Source: an uncultured Prevotellaceae bacterium
Lineage (GTDB): Bacteria > Bacteroidota > Bacteroidia > Bacteroidales > Bacteroidaceae
NCBI GenBank assembly: GCA_947166345.1
Contig: CAMVDU010000003.1
Location: 51,549 to 115,548 of the forward strand
Length of the DNA: 64,000 bases
Direction: 5' to 3'
In this document: positions 27,007-34,785 of the stretch, piece after piece
Layout of the letters: each line of letters opens with the position of its first letter
Position numbering within the stretch: position 1 is the stretch's first letter
Notes under the pieces: generated by a model
What the model saw: the letters and a program-made list of their open reading frames with translations, nothing else
What the model was told of the DNA's origin: nothing
The model's database searches: none
Made by a program: the position numbers and the translations under genes

Positions 27007-27594
27007 ATGAAGAAGTTTACTTATATGGCAATCGTCATGATGACAATGGCATTGTTTACCAGCTGCTACGTGGAGCACTGGGACTGGAACGATATGGAAG
27101 ACCGCTGCGAGGCCAGCATCCTGGACGGTACCTGGACGGGACAGATAAACACCTACTACTACGACCGCTGGGGGCTGACGGGCGACAGCTATCGCACGAC
27201 GATGTACTTTGAGCAGGAGACGGCCTACAGTGGCTGGGGCTACGAGGTGGACTACGACCTGCGCAACCCGCACGCTGACTATTACTACTGTGAGTTTGAG
27301 TGGGAGGTGTACAACGGCAGCATCCGCATCTGCTATGCCGACAGTTGGAACGACGTCTATATCTATGACTACAACCTGAGCAGCAATCGCTTTGAGGGAC
27401 GCATGGACGACGGCAGCTCAACTGACATCCTGTTCCGTCTGAACTACGACAGGGGCTTCGACTGGGGCTACTGGAACTATGGCTACACTTGTGGTTATAA
27501 CGATAATGGTAACGAAAACCAAAACCAAAACGAAAAGGGTAGGGTGAAGGCCAGCGGCAAGTTTGCCAACGCTCTAGGCAACGGTGCTGAGTGA
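27007..27594 (+). CDS. Tyr/Trp/Asp-rich lipoprotein of unknown function
   Basis: A 195-residue exported lipoprotein: signal sequence MKKFTYMAIVMMTMALFTSC with the lipobox cysteine at residue 20. The mature part is very rich in Tyr, Trp and Asp (WDWNDMED, YYYDRWG, YYYCEFEWEVYNGS) and has alternating beta-strand-like sequence, a lipocalin- or OB-like small barrel perhaps. After ~160 residues it becomes Asn/Gln-rich (NDNGNENQNQNEKG). I recognise no family with confidence. Its stop codon directly touches that of the convergent B3/4 gene (27595). Confidence 0.75.
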   Translation: MKKFTYMAIVMMTMALFTSCYVEHWDWNDMEDRCEASILDGTWTGQINTYYYDRWGLTGDSYRTTMYFEQETAYSGWGYEVDYDLRNPHADYYYCEFEWEVYNGSIRICYADSWNDVYIYDYNLSSNRFEGRMDDGSSTDILFRLNYDRGFDWGYWNYGYTCGYNDNGNENQNQNEKGRVKASGKFANALGNGAE

Positions 27595-28260
27595 TTATTT
27601 ATATATAAAATAGGTGCCGCCATCGCTCTGACAATATTTGCGAAGTAGAGTTTGGATATACTCAGCATTCTCGCGCACTCGCGCCTCGTTGCCGTCGTAA
27701 CCGTTGATGAGCACCGCCAGATGGGTGGTTTTAAGCGTCATCTTTGTACGCTCGTGGTCGCTGGTGGGGGTACCGACACCTCCACCAGCATCGCGATATA
27801 CAGGCAGACCGTGGATGTTGATCATGCCGCGACCGATGCCCTCGTAGGGTTCTCCCTCGCGACCCACGCCCAGCGTCAGCGTGTCGCCCAAGAACTTGTC
27901 GGCATCGAAGCCGCCAATGCTGTAGCCAAAGGCGATGGACGCCAGGTTGACCAGATCGACGAGGGTGTCTCGCTGGTATAGTTCCTTACCCTGCAGCACC
28001 CGTCGTATCAATGCCTCTGAGGCGGGACGATAGCGCGAGGGGTCTTTTCCGCAGGCCTTATAAACGCGGCGGGTGGCGGCAATGCTGGTCATTTCCTTCA
28101 GCGACTCGGTGGTCAACTCGGCACGATACTTGTTGCCAAGCGCCTCTATCTCCTGCCACAGCTCATCACAATAGGGCGTGTTGACTACCTGCGCTTCGAC
28201 ACAAGCCCCAACAAACTGGGGACAAACCTGTTCTATTTCCTGTGAAACGATGACGTTCAT
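27595..28260 (-). CDS. B3/4 domain protein (tRNA editing-domain-like)
   Basis: A 221-residue soluble protein made of a single B3/B4 domain as found in the phenylalanyl-tRNA synthetase beta subunit (TRRVYKACGKDPSRYRPASEALIRRVLQG; LVDLVNLASIAFGYSIGGFDADK). Stand-alone versions are thought to hydrolyse mischarged tRNA or bind amino-acyl groups; this one is not experimentally defined as far as I know. No signal peptide. Promoter TAAATTTG at 28286-28293; its 3' end abuts the lipoprotein gene. Confidence 0.85.
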   Translation of the reverse strand: MNVIVSQEIEQVCPQFVGACVEAQVVNTPYCDELWQEIEALGNKYRAELTTESLKEMTSIAATRRVYKACGKDPSRYRPASEALIRRVLQGKELYQRDTLVDLVNLASIAFGYSIGGFDADKFLGDTLTLGVGREGEPYEGIGRGMINIHGLPVYRDAGGGVGTPTSDHERTKMTLKTTHLAVLINGYDGNEARVRENAEYIQTLLRKYCQSDGGTYFIYK

Positions 28261-28285
28261 CTTCTTTTCGTGATTTCTTGTGGTG

Positions 28286-28293
28286 CAAATTTA
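28286..28293 (-). promoter_or_regulatory. B3/4 gene -7 promoter element
   Basis: TAAATTTG on the minus strand, 25 bases before the ATG. Confidence 0.6.
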
Positions 28294-28399
28294 GCAAAAT
28301 AATGGCACTTTCCAACAAAAACGGCAGAAAAAGTTGTGCTGTTGACGCTAAAATTGCAAAAATAGTGGTTTCGGAGTTTGGTTTTTCAGAAAAAACACC

Positions 28400-28407
28400 T
28401 ACCTTTG
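28400..28407 (+). promoter_or_regulatory. Acetylesterase gene -7 promoter element
   Basis: TACCTTTG; the transcript would start near 28412, so the leader is nearly all heptamer array. Confidence 0.75.
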
Positions 28408-28415
28408 CCCGCAGA

Positions 28416-28460
28416 ATTATCAATTCACAATTCACAATTATCAATTATCCATTGTCCATT
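28416..28460. repeat. 7-mer array forming a 5' untranslated leader
   Basis: ATTATCA, ATTCACA, ATTCACA, ATTATCA, ATTATCC, ATTGTCC and a final ATT run without a gap into the ATG at 28461. The same words occur at 34002-34029 and 36247-36283. Confidence 0.88.
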
Positions 28461-29303
28461 ATGAAAAAAATATTCATAGCTCTCATGGCCATCCTAATAG
28501 TTGTTGTGCTGACAGCCTCTAAGCCAGCCCGTACTACCATATTTATTATAGGCGACTCGACGGCAGCCCAGAAAGACCTGTCGAAAGGCTCTCCCGAGAG
28601 AGGGTGGGGTATGGCCCTGCAGTGTTTCTTCGACACGGTCTTCATTCATGTGGACAATCATGCCGTCAATGGCCGTTCGTCCAAGAGTTTCATCGACGAG
28701 GGCCGTTGGGACCGCGTGCTGTTACTCATGCGTCCTGGCGACTATGTGATCATTCAGTTTGGACACAACGATGAGAAACCCAAGGCCGATCGACATACCG
28801 ATCCAGGCTCCACCTTCGACTACAACCTGGCCCGCTTTGTCCGTGAGACCCGCGAGCATGGCGGTATCCCCGTGCTGATGAACGCCGTGGTGCGTCGCAA
28901 CTTCATGGTGGCTGCTCCTGCCAATGCCGACGACGAAGCCCTGCGCAACACCACCTTCAAGGACGCTCCAGTCATGGTGGAGGGCGACACGCTGGTGGAT
29001 ACCCACGGACTCTATGCCGTAGCTCCGCGCGATGTGGCCAAACGCATGAACTGTCATTTTGTCGATGCCAACCGCATCACCCACGACCTGGAACAGTCGC
29101 TGGGCGTCGAGGGTTCGAAGAAGCTTCACATGTGGTACGCCCCTGGCGAGCATCCCGCTCTTCCCCAAGGACGTCAGGACAACACCCACTACAACGCCTA
29201 CGGAGCCCATCAGGTGGCCCGTCGCCTGGCTGAGGCCCTTACCGTCGAGATCCCCCTGCTTCAGAAATACCGTACTGACGACAATCCCTGTCTGATGCCG
29301 TAG
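28461..29303 (+). CDS. Secreted SGNH esterase, rhamnogalacturonan acetylesterase-like
   Basis: A 280-residue exported hydrolase of the SGNH/GDSL fold, closest to rhamnogalacturonan acetylesterases (carbohydrate esterase family 12). After the signal segment (MKKIFIALMAILIVVVLTAS) come block I FIIGDSTAAQKD with the catalytic Ser, the Gly block HAVNGRSSKSF, block III FGHNDEKP, and a C-terminal DNTHYNAYGAHQVAR with the Asp-His pair. It would remove acetyl groups from pectin-type glycans. The ORF track's 61-codon extension crosses the promoter and the leader array and is not used. Confidence 0.9.
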   Translation: MKKIFIALMAILIVVVLTASKPARTTIFIIGDSTAAQKDLSKGSPERGWGMALQCFFDTVFIHVDNHAVNGRSSKSFIDEGRWDRVLLLMRPGDYVIIQFGHNDEKPKADRHTDPGSTFDYNLARFVRETREHGGIPVLMNAVVRRNFMVAAPANADDEALRNTTFKDAPVMVEGDTLVDTHGLYAVAPRDVAKRMNCHFVDANRITHDLEQSLGVEGSKKLHMWYAPGEHPALPQGRQDNTHYNAYGAHQVARRLAEALTVEIPLLQKYRTDDNPCLMP

Positions 29304-29342
29304 TACCGGCAAGGAGAGTTCGGACTGGGTGTGAACTACCTG

Positions 29343-30275
29343 CTATTTGATCTTCAGGTGGGTGCTACCCTCGGGCAGATAGGCAGGAAGGGTGGCGTTG
29401 GGACTGACGATACTGCTGGTGAATGGTGCCAATTGCTCGTCCTGGGGCAGGATATTGTCGCCAATGATCTTGTAGTGGTTGGTGACAATGCTCTTACCCT
29501 TCTTCATGTCGGGACGGTTCATGTCGTAGGTGAGACGGCCTGCCTTGACTTCAGAGGCAATCTTCTTGCTGTTGATGGGCACGTTCATGTTGAACTTGAG
29601 GAAAGCGGGAATCTCGATGTCGCACTTGGAACGGACCACGGGGATGTCCTCCTGAAAGGTCCAGTCGTAGAGGAACACGGGACGGGTGCTGACGATGTTG
29701 TACTGGTACTCGATGATGTCACCTGCCTTAACATCGGGCACCACCACGTGGATGACCATATAGTTGTCGTCAACGCGCTCCCTGACAAAGTCCTTGGTGT
29801 TGACGGTACGTTTCTCCACCTTGCCCTTGGCGTTCTTGGAGAAGACCTTGATCTTGAAGTCCTGCACGTCGTCGGAATGAATGACGATCTTGTTGTTGGC
29901 ATCGAAATAGGTAATGTCGATATTGGCATGCTGCACACCCTCGGGCTTGAGGATCTTGGTGCGCAGGGCAAACTTGTGGTCCACGATGATGTTGGCATCG
30001 TCGATGTTGTTCTTGCCGTAGTCCATGAGATCGCTGGTGCTGAGCTCGGAGTCGGACATATTGTTGGTGAACATCTGGTCGGAGAGCCTGTAGGAGACTG
30101 TCATCGTCTTGCAGAGGACGACGGCGTCGGCATTGGCCTCGTTGCTGTCGCTAAGATAATCCCATTCCTGATAGGAGGGTTTGCCGAACTTCTCGTTGGG
30201 AAGCTGTGCATGGGCTATGGTTCCGCCTGCAAAGAATGCCAGCAGTATGAATGATGTCTTGAAAAAAGTGTTCAT
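29343..30275 (-). CDS. Secreted DUF3857 domain protein
   Basis: A 310-residue exported protein (signal peptide ending TIAHAQ) whose body matches the DUF3857 beta-domain: SEANADAVVLCKTMTVSYR, YFDANNKIVIHSDDVQDFKIKVFSK, NYMVIHVVVPDVKAGDIIEYQYNIVST. DUF3857 proteins usually also carry a transglutaminase-like domain and are about twice as long; here only the first domain is present and the ORF ends cleanly at a stop, with no sign of a broken remainder downstream. Divergent to the GH8 gene, convergent with the esterase gene. Confidence 0.8.
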   Translation of the reverse strand: MNTFFKTSFILLAFFAGGTIAHAQLPNEKFGKPSYQEWDYLSDSNEANADAVVLCKTMTVSYRLSDQMFTNNMSDSELSTSDLMDYGKNNIDDANIIVDHKFALRTKILKPEGVQHANIDITYFDANNKIVIHSDDVQDFKIKVFSKNAKGKVEKRTVNTKDFVRERVDDNYMVIHVVVPDVKAGDIIEYQYNIVSTRPVFLYDWTFQEDIPVVRSKCDIEIPAFLKFNMNVPINSKKIASEVKAGRLTYDMNRPDMKKGKSIVTNHYKIIGDNILPQDEQLAPFTSSIVSPNATLPAYLPEGSTHLKIK

Positions 30276-30325
30276 AATGTTGTCGATTTTTAATGAAACT
30301 ACATAAACTGTTCAAAAAGTGGGTA

Positions 30326-30333
30326 CAAAGATA
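30326..30333 (-). promoter_or_regulatory. DUF3857 gene -7 promoter element
   Basis: TATCTTTG on the minus strand, about 50 bases before the ATG, only 22 bases from the divergent GH8 promoter. Confidence 0.7.
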
Positions 30334-30355
30334 ATGTTTTTTCCTAAATAATGAT

Positions 30356-30363
30356 TATCTTTG
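30356..30363 (+). promoter_or_regulatory. GH8 gene -7 promoter element
   Basis: TATCTTTG, 33 bases before ATG 30397; it overlaps the TTG that opens the longer ORF of the track, excluding that start. Confidence 0.75.
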
Positions 30364-30396
30364 CACAATGTTTTAAGTGAAATTAAACTTTCGTGT

Positions 30397-31770
30397 ATGA
30401 AGAGCTTGAGATTGTTTGTATGGATTCTGCCGTTCCTGGTGTTTCAGGCAAGTGCGCAGCAGCAGTTTACGCCCTGGACGAAGGGTGCCTTTGAGACGGG
30501 ACAGTACCGCAATGTGTTTGTGGAGATGGGCTACAGCCAAGCCGAGGTTGATGCCAAGTTGGAGGAAGTGTTCAACGACGTGTTCCGCGGTCCCAACAAG
30601 GTGTATTTCGAGGTGGGCGACTCGATGGCCTACGTCAGCGATATCAAGAACCACGATGCCCGTACCGAGGGCATGTCCTACGGGTTGATGGTTGCCGTGC
30701 AGTTTGGCGAGAAGGATATGTTCGACCGCCTGTGGCGCTGGATCAAGAAGTATATGCAGCACCAGAGCGGCACACGCGAGGGCTATTTTGCCTGGAGTTG
30801 CAAGACCGACGGCACGCAGAACTCGCAAGGTGCTGCCAGCGACGGCGAGCTCTACTTCATCACCGCCCTCATCTTTGCCTCCAACCGCTGGGGTAACGAT
30901 ACGGGCATCAACTACAAGGCTGAGGCACAGCATATCCTCAACTGCATACAGCCCCGAGAGTACACCCCCGAGCCAAGACCAGCTTTTGGTGGCTTCGGAC
31001 CACAGCCGACAGCCAACGGTCAGCAGCAAAAAGCACAAATGTACCTCATAGATCCTGAGACGAAACTCATCACCTTTACGCCCGACGGTTTTGGACAGCG
31101 TTTCACCGACCCCTCATATCATATTCCTGCCTTCTACGAGGTATGGGCTAAGTGGGGCGATGACGGCCGCTCGGAGTTGTGGATGGAGTGTGCCCGTAAG
31201 AGTCGTGAGTTTCTTCATAAGTGCATCAACGCAGAGACAGGTCTGAACGGTGACCAGTGTCAGTTTGACGGCAGCGAGATGCAGATGCCGCGATTCCCAG
31301 GCATGCCTCAGCGTCCTCAGGGTGAGGCTCCCCGTCGCAACGGTAACAACAATTTCCGTTATGACTCGTGGCGTGTGCCCATGAACATTGCGATGGACTA
31401 TGAATGGAGCTGTGCCGACGGCGAGTGGCAGCGACAGTATGGTGAGAAGATACAGAATTTCTTCTACCAGCAGGGCGTTGACACCTTCCTCGACCAGTAC
31501 CGCACGGACGGCACCCTGCCCGAGGGCAACGAGATACTGGGCGCCGGCGGCTTCCGTAAGCTGCGCCATAGCATAGGCCTCGTGGCCACTATTGCCGCCG
31601 TCTCGGTGATGTGCTCGCACGAGAAAAGCAAAGAGTTCGTGGATGCGCTATGGAACGCTCGCCACGAACCCTTTGAGGATGGTTATTTCGACGCCTACTA
31701 TGATGGTCTGTTACGTCTCTTCGCCTTTATGCACTTGAGCGGCAACTATCGTATCATTGCCGCCCCATGA
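30397..31770 (+). CDS. GH8 glycoside hydrolase, probable xylan-active enzyme
   Basis: A 457-residue exported enzyme (signal peptide ending FQASAQ) with the (alpha/alpha)6 family-8 sequence. E91 in RTEGMSYGLMV corresponds to the proton donor, and D149 in AASDGELYF to the conserved substrate/catalytic Asp; FAWSCKTDG and ILGAGGFRKLRHSIGLVATIAAVS are further family segments. Bacteroidota members of this type are usually reducing-end xylose-releasing exo-oligoxylanases or xylanases rather than cellulases. It converges with a GH30 gene, overlapping its 3' end by 17 bp; together they suggest glucuronoxylan or xylo-oligosaccharide use. Confidence 0.9.
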   Translation: MKSLRLFVWILPFLVFQASAQQQFTPWTKGAFETGQYRNVFVEMGYSQAEVDAKLEEVFNDVFRGPNKVYFEVGDSMAYVSDIKNHDARTEGMSYGLMVAVQFGEKDMFDRLWRWIKKYMQHQSGTREGYFAWSCKTDGTQNSQGAASDGELYFITALIFASNRWGNDTGINYKAEAQHILNCIQPREYTPEPRPAFGGFGPQPTANGQQQKAQMYLIDPETKLITFTPDGFGQRFTDPSYHIPAFYEVWAKWGDDGRSELWMECARKSREFLHKCINAETGLNGDQCQFDGSEMQMPRFPGMPQRPQGEAPRRNGNNNFRYDSWRVPMNIAMDYEWSCADGEWQRQYGEKIQNFFYQQGVDTFLDQYRTDGTLPEGNEILGAGGFRKLRHSIGLVATIAAVSVMCSHEKSKEFVDALWNARHEPFEDGYFDAYYDGLLRLFAFMHLSGNYRIIAAP

Positions 31771-33298
31771 AGACCTTTCTCGACTGACCGTCGGCACGAC
31801 GCTCGATGCACAGTCCCTGGGGAGTGTCCAGAGGACGTCCCTGCAGATCGTAATAGGTCTTGGGAGAGTCTTCGTCTGACTGGCTCACCTCTTCGATGGC
31901 AGCACTACCTTCGTCAATGGTGAAGATAAAGGTGCAGAGACTCATGGCAGGTACCGTGTATTCATACTCGCTGACGGACTCGGTAATGTCGAGTTCGGAC
32001 TTCTGACAGAGGCTGTCCTTCTCATTGCCTGTCGATTTCCACAGGGTGCCACTCTTCACGTTGACGGGCAGCTTGAACCTGAGGTAACGTTCAGAGTCTT
32101 TTGCATTGATGGCCATCACGATGATGGAGTCGCCCTTGATGTAGGCCGAGTATTGCTCCTCCTGTGCTATTTCTTCCTTTGTGCGTCCTGCAGACTCATC
32201 CTTTGTGGTCTCCAGACGGGTAGAACCCGTGACGTTCTTCGAGAAGTGCGACATGACAAAGGCGCGAGGCAGTAGTTCGTCTTTCTGATTTTCAGCGAAG
32301 TTGATACTCTGACCGTTATATGTCCAAGGCTGACCTGTGCCTACGAAGGCCCAGTGGGCACGCAGATACCAGTAGATATAGCCTGTGCAGCCTGCCAGCA
32401 TGCACTCGTTGAGCTCTTCGGCAAAGATGAGGTTTTCGTACCAGGTGGGCATGTGGTCAATATTGTCGGTAACGGAGTGTTCCGTCATCCACACCTCCTT
32501 GCCATACTGGGAAGCCAGTTTGGTGGCAGGTTTCATGTACTGAAGGGGCATGTGACCATAAAGGTGACCGGCCACGATGTCTATCTGCTTGCGGCACTCC
32601 TCGTCCTTCATGAGCGGATCGATATAGTTCTGGGTATATCCCAACGGCTCGCCGCTGATGAGTTTGACATTATAGGTCTCGCGGTCGAGCATCCACGCAT
32701 AGTTCTTGACAAGACTCACCAAACTGTCGGGCTCGTACAGGCAGCCCGAATAGCTGACCCACCAGTCGGGTTCGTTCTGCAGCGACACAGCATCGACACT
32801 TACACCATTGTTTTTCATCCATTTCAGGAAAGAGTTCAGCCATGGGAAGAACTTCTCATAGCAGTCCCTGCGCAGAGTGGCTCTAACGTTGCCCTGGTTT
32901 TCGGCGTTTCCGCCCTGTGCACTACCATTAGTTTTGAAATCGCCAGGAGGTGACCAAGGGGTGCCAAAGACGATACCGCCAACGTTCTTGACGATTCGGG
33001 CTGATGGCAGCGAGCCGTTCCAGTCGTAGTCGCCCCATTGGTCGGCCTTGTCTTCCAAGTTGGGCGAAATCTCCATGCGCAGGATGTTCAGTCCAATCTT
33101 CGACCTTTTACCATAGAGCCTGCTCACACAGGTGTTGTCGGTGCCGAATGGTTTCATGGCACCGTCGCAGCAGGCTCCACCGAAACCGGTAACGGTCTGC
33201 TTGCGGACGTCCTTAATCGTCACCGTTACGGGACGGAGTTTTGCTTGGATGCTTAGTGTTGCAGCCAGCAAGATGACAGTAGTAATGATTTTTCTCAT
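31754..33298 (-). CDS. GH30 glycoside hydrolase, glucuronoxylanase-like
   Basis: A 514-residue exported enzyme (signal peptide ending SIQAK) of family 30, clan A. E176 in VSLQNEPDW is the acid/base and E273 in VWMTEHS the nucleophile; TVTGFGGACCDGAM, NILRMEISPN and FGTPWSPPGDFK are family signatures. The TIM barrel is followed by the side beta domain (~residues 400-480). The C-terminus YYDLQGRPLDTPQGLCIERR resembles the tail found on many Prevotella secreted proteins. Xylanase activity is the likeliest of the GH30 options but not proved. Confidence 0.88.
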   Translation of the reverse strand: MRKIITTVILLAATLSIQAKLRPVTVTIKDVRKQTVTGFGGACCDGAMKPFGTDNTCVSRLYGKRSKIGLNILRMEISPNLEDKADQWGDYDWNGSLPSARIVKNVGGIVFGTPWSPPGDFKTNGSAQGGNAENQGNVRATLRRDCYEKFFPWLNSFLKWMKNNGVSVDAVSLQNEPDWWVSYSGCLYEPDSLVSLVKNYAWMLDRETYNVKLISGEPLGYTQNYIDPLMKDEECRKQIDIVAGHLYGHMPLQYMKPATKLASQYGKEVWMTEHSVTDNIDHMPTWYENLIFAEELNECMLAGCTGYIYWYLRAHWAFVGTGQPWTYNGQSINFAENQKDELLPRAFVMSHFSKNVTGSTRLETTKDESAGRTKEEIAQEEQYSAYIKGDSIIVMAINAKDSERYLRFKLPVNVKSGTLWKSTGNEKDSLCQKSELDITESVSEYEYTVPAMSLCTFIFTIDEGSAAIEEVSQSDEDSPKTYYDLQGRPLDTPQGLCIERRADGQSRKVFMGRQ

Positions 33299-33357
33299 AT
33301 TGATAAAAAAGATGAATAATATAATCTCTTCTTAGTTGGTATTTGTTTTCGGTATGC

Positions 33358-33996
33358 TTATCTGAGATAGGGGTTCATGGCCAGCTCGCTGGCAATCGTG
33401 GTGTGAGGACCGTGTCCGGGATAGACGACGGTATTGGCAGGCAAATGGGCCACAACGGTCTGCAGACTCTGCATCATGTCGGTCCAGGAACCAAACTCCA
33501 GGTCGGTCCTGCCGATGCTCATGCGGAAGAGGGTGTCGCCAGAGAAGGCAACGTTCTCTTCCTGACAGTAGAAGATGGCGGAACCTGGTGAATGGCCTGG
33601 CGTGTGGAGTACCTGCAACTGGTGGTTGCCAAAGCGGACGATGTCACCATCGTTGAGGGCAACGGTGGGAGGCAGCGTGCGACCATAACCTGTACCCAGA
33701 AACTCTTGGCAGGAACGTTCTATATTCTGATAGATGATGTTGTCGTCAGGATGCAGCGAGGCCTTCAGTCCAAAGGTTTTACTGATGGTGTCGCATCCGA
33801 AGATATGGTCAAAGTGACCGTGGGTGCACAACAGGTAACGGGGTGTCAGTTGGTTGCTGCGGCAATAGTCCACGATGGCCTGTCGTTCGCTATCGTAGAA
33901 AGCCCCGCAGTCAATGATGACAGCCTCACGTGTATTGTCATTCACCACGTAGCAGTTTTCCTGCAACATGTTACATTGGAAAGTCCTGATGGTCAT
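33358..33996 (-). CDS. MBL-fold metallo-hydrolase, glyoxalase II-like
   Basis: A 212-residue cytoplasmic zinc hydrolase with THGHFDHIFG, HTPGHSPGSAIF, FSGDTLF and YPGHGPHT motifs, which supply the two-metal site ligands. It fits the short YcbL/glyoxalase-II-like group that hydrolyses thioesters of small molecules; the substrate is unknown. The ORF track starts with TTG at 34002, but ATG 33996 (MTIRTFQCN) is preferable. It lies 33 bp after rsmG, the spacer being a heptamer array, so the genes are co-transcribed. Confidence 0.88.
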   Translation of the reverse strand: MTIRTFQCNMLQENCYVVNDNTREAVIIDCGAFYDSERQAIVDYCRSNQLTPRYLLCTHGHFDHIFGCDTISKTFGLKASLHPDDNIIYQNIERSCQEFLGTGYGRTLPPTVALNDGDIVRFGNHQLQVLHTPGHSPGSAIFYCQEENVAFSGDTLFRMSIGRTDLEFGSWTDMMQSLQTVVAHLPANTVVYPGHGPHTTIASELAMNPYLR

Positions 33997-34001
33997 CTTC
34001 A

Positions 34002-34029
34002 ATTATCCATTATCAATTGTCAATTAATA
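34002..34029. repeat. 7-mer array ATTATCC/ATTGTCA between rsmG and MBL gene
   Basis: Four heptamers (ATTATCC, ATTATCA, ATTGTCA, ATTAATA) fill the spacer exactly up to the rsmG stop codon. Confidence 0.85.
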
Positions 34030-34650
34030 TCAAATTGGCAGGTATATGCAGAATTTTTCCTTGAACCATTCTTCTGTGAACCACTTGCTAAGTTCGGCAG
34101 TTTCGACAATACGCTTAAAGGGAAGCGTCTCTGCCTGAAGATTACCACCCTTGAGGCAGATGATGCCATTGGGCAAGGCGTTGCGCTGGGTCTTGGAGAT
34201 GTTTTTACGGACCATTTTGGCAAGGTCGGGCAGAGGCATCACGGCGCGGCTCACCACGAAATCGTACTTTCCCTTTTCCTCCTCCCCACGACGATGGATG
34301 GGCTCGCAGTTGGTAAGACCGATGGCCTGACACACCTCCTGGGCAACACGTATCTTCTTGCCCGTGCCGTCAATTAGGGTGAAGTGGCATTCGGGAAAGA
34401 GGATGGCCAGAGGGATGCCTGGAAAACCGCCGCCCGTGCCGAAGTCAAGAATATCGGTGCCTGGCATGAAGCGGGTGAAACGGCCTATGGAGAGGGAATG
34501 GAGCACGTGATGCTCGTAGAGATTGTCAATATCCTTACGCGAGATGACATTAATCTTCTCGTTCCATTCGTGATAGAGTGAATCGAGGGCAGAAAACTGT
34601 TGGAGTTGGGTTTCTGACAACTCAGGGAAATACCTTTCAATAAGTTTCAT
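34030..34650 (-). CDS. rsmG: 16S rRNA (guanine527-N7)-methyltransferase
   Basis: A 206-residue SAM-dependent enzyme that methylates G527 of 16S rRNA. Signatures: WNEKINVISRKDIDNLYEHHVLHSL near residue 30, the SAM-binding DFGTGGGFPGIPLAILFP, and DFVVSRAVMPL. The start MKLIERYFPELSE is the natural family N-terminus. The -7 promoter TACCTTTG on this strand (34655-34662) ends only four bases before the ATG, so transcription should begin at or next to the A of ATG: a leaderless mRNA. Downstream lies the metallo-hydrolase gene. Confidence 0.96.
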   Translation of the reverse strand: MKLIERYFPELSETQLQQFSALDSLYHEWNEKINVISRKDIDNLYEHHVLHSLSIGRFTRFMPGTDILDFGTGGGFPGIPLAILFPECHFTLIDGTGKKIRVAQEVCQAIGLTNCEPIHRRGEEEKGKYDFVVSRAVMPLPDLAKMVRKNISKTQRNALPNGIICLKGGNLQAETLPFKRIVETAELSKWFTEEWFKEKFCIYLPI

Positions 34651-34654
34651 GGTG

Positions 34655-34662
34655 CAAAGGTA
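34655..34662 (-). promoter_or_regulatory. rsmG -7 promoter element, four bases from the ATG
   Basis: TACCTTTG on the minus strand followed by CACC and then ATG. Confidence 0.8.
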
Positions 34663-34672
34663 GTAATTTTGT

Positions 34673-34700
34673 TTGAGAGTTGAGAGTTGAGAGTTGAAAA
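34673..34700. repeat. 7-mer array TTGAGAG
   Basis: Three identical TTGAGAG heptamers and a degenerate fourth between the divergent rsmG and HAD genes; the same word occurs in the RlmI-like gene and at 50952-50994. Confidence 0.88.
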
Positions 34701-34719
34701 TTTAATTAAAAATAAGGAT

Positions 34720-34760
34720 GCGGCAGCAAATTCTTCACTTTCACTCTTCACTTTTCACTT
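34720..34760. repeat. GTGAATA-type array with conserved tail, copy 2 (inverted)
   Basis: In inverted orientation: tail GCGGCAGCAAATTCT followed by TTCACTT/TCACTCT/TTCACTT units. It overlaps the region just upstream of the HAD gene's promoter. Confidence 0.75.
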
Positions 34761-34768
34761 TTTTGTTG

Positions 34769-34776
34769 TACCTTTG
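34769..34776 (+). promoter_or_regulatory. HAD gene -7 promoter element
   Basis: TACCTTTG, 9 bases before ATG 34786; excludes the longer ORF of the track. Confidence 0.75.
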
Positions 34777-34785
34777 CAAACGAAA

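Noticed and set aside
28416-28460. Reading word arrays as CRISPR or as tRNA-like repeats
   Set aside because: Units of 7-9 bases lie directly next to each other with no spacers and no fold.
34687-34785. Longer N-terminus of the HAD protein
   Set aside because: The promoter TACCTTTG is inside this stretch and repeats make up the rest.
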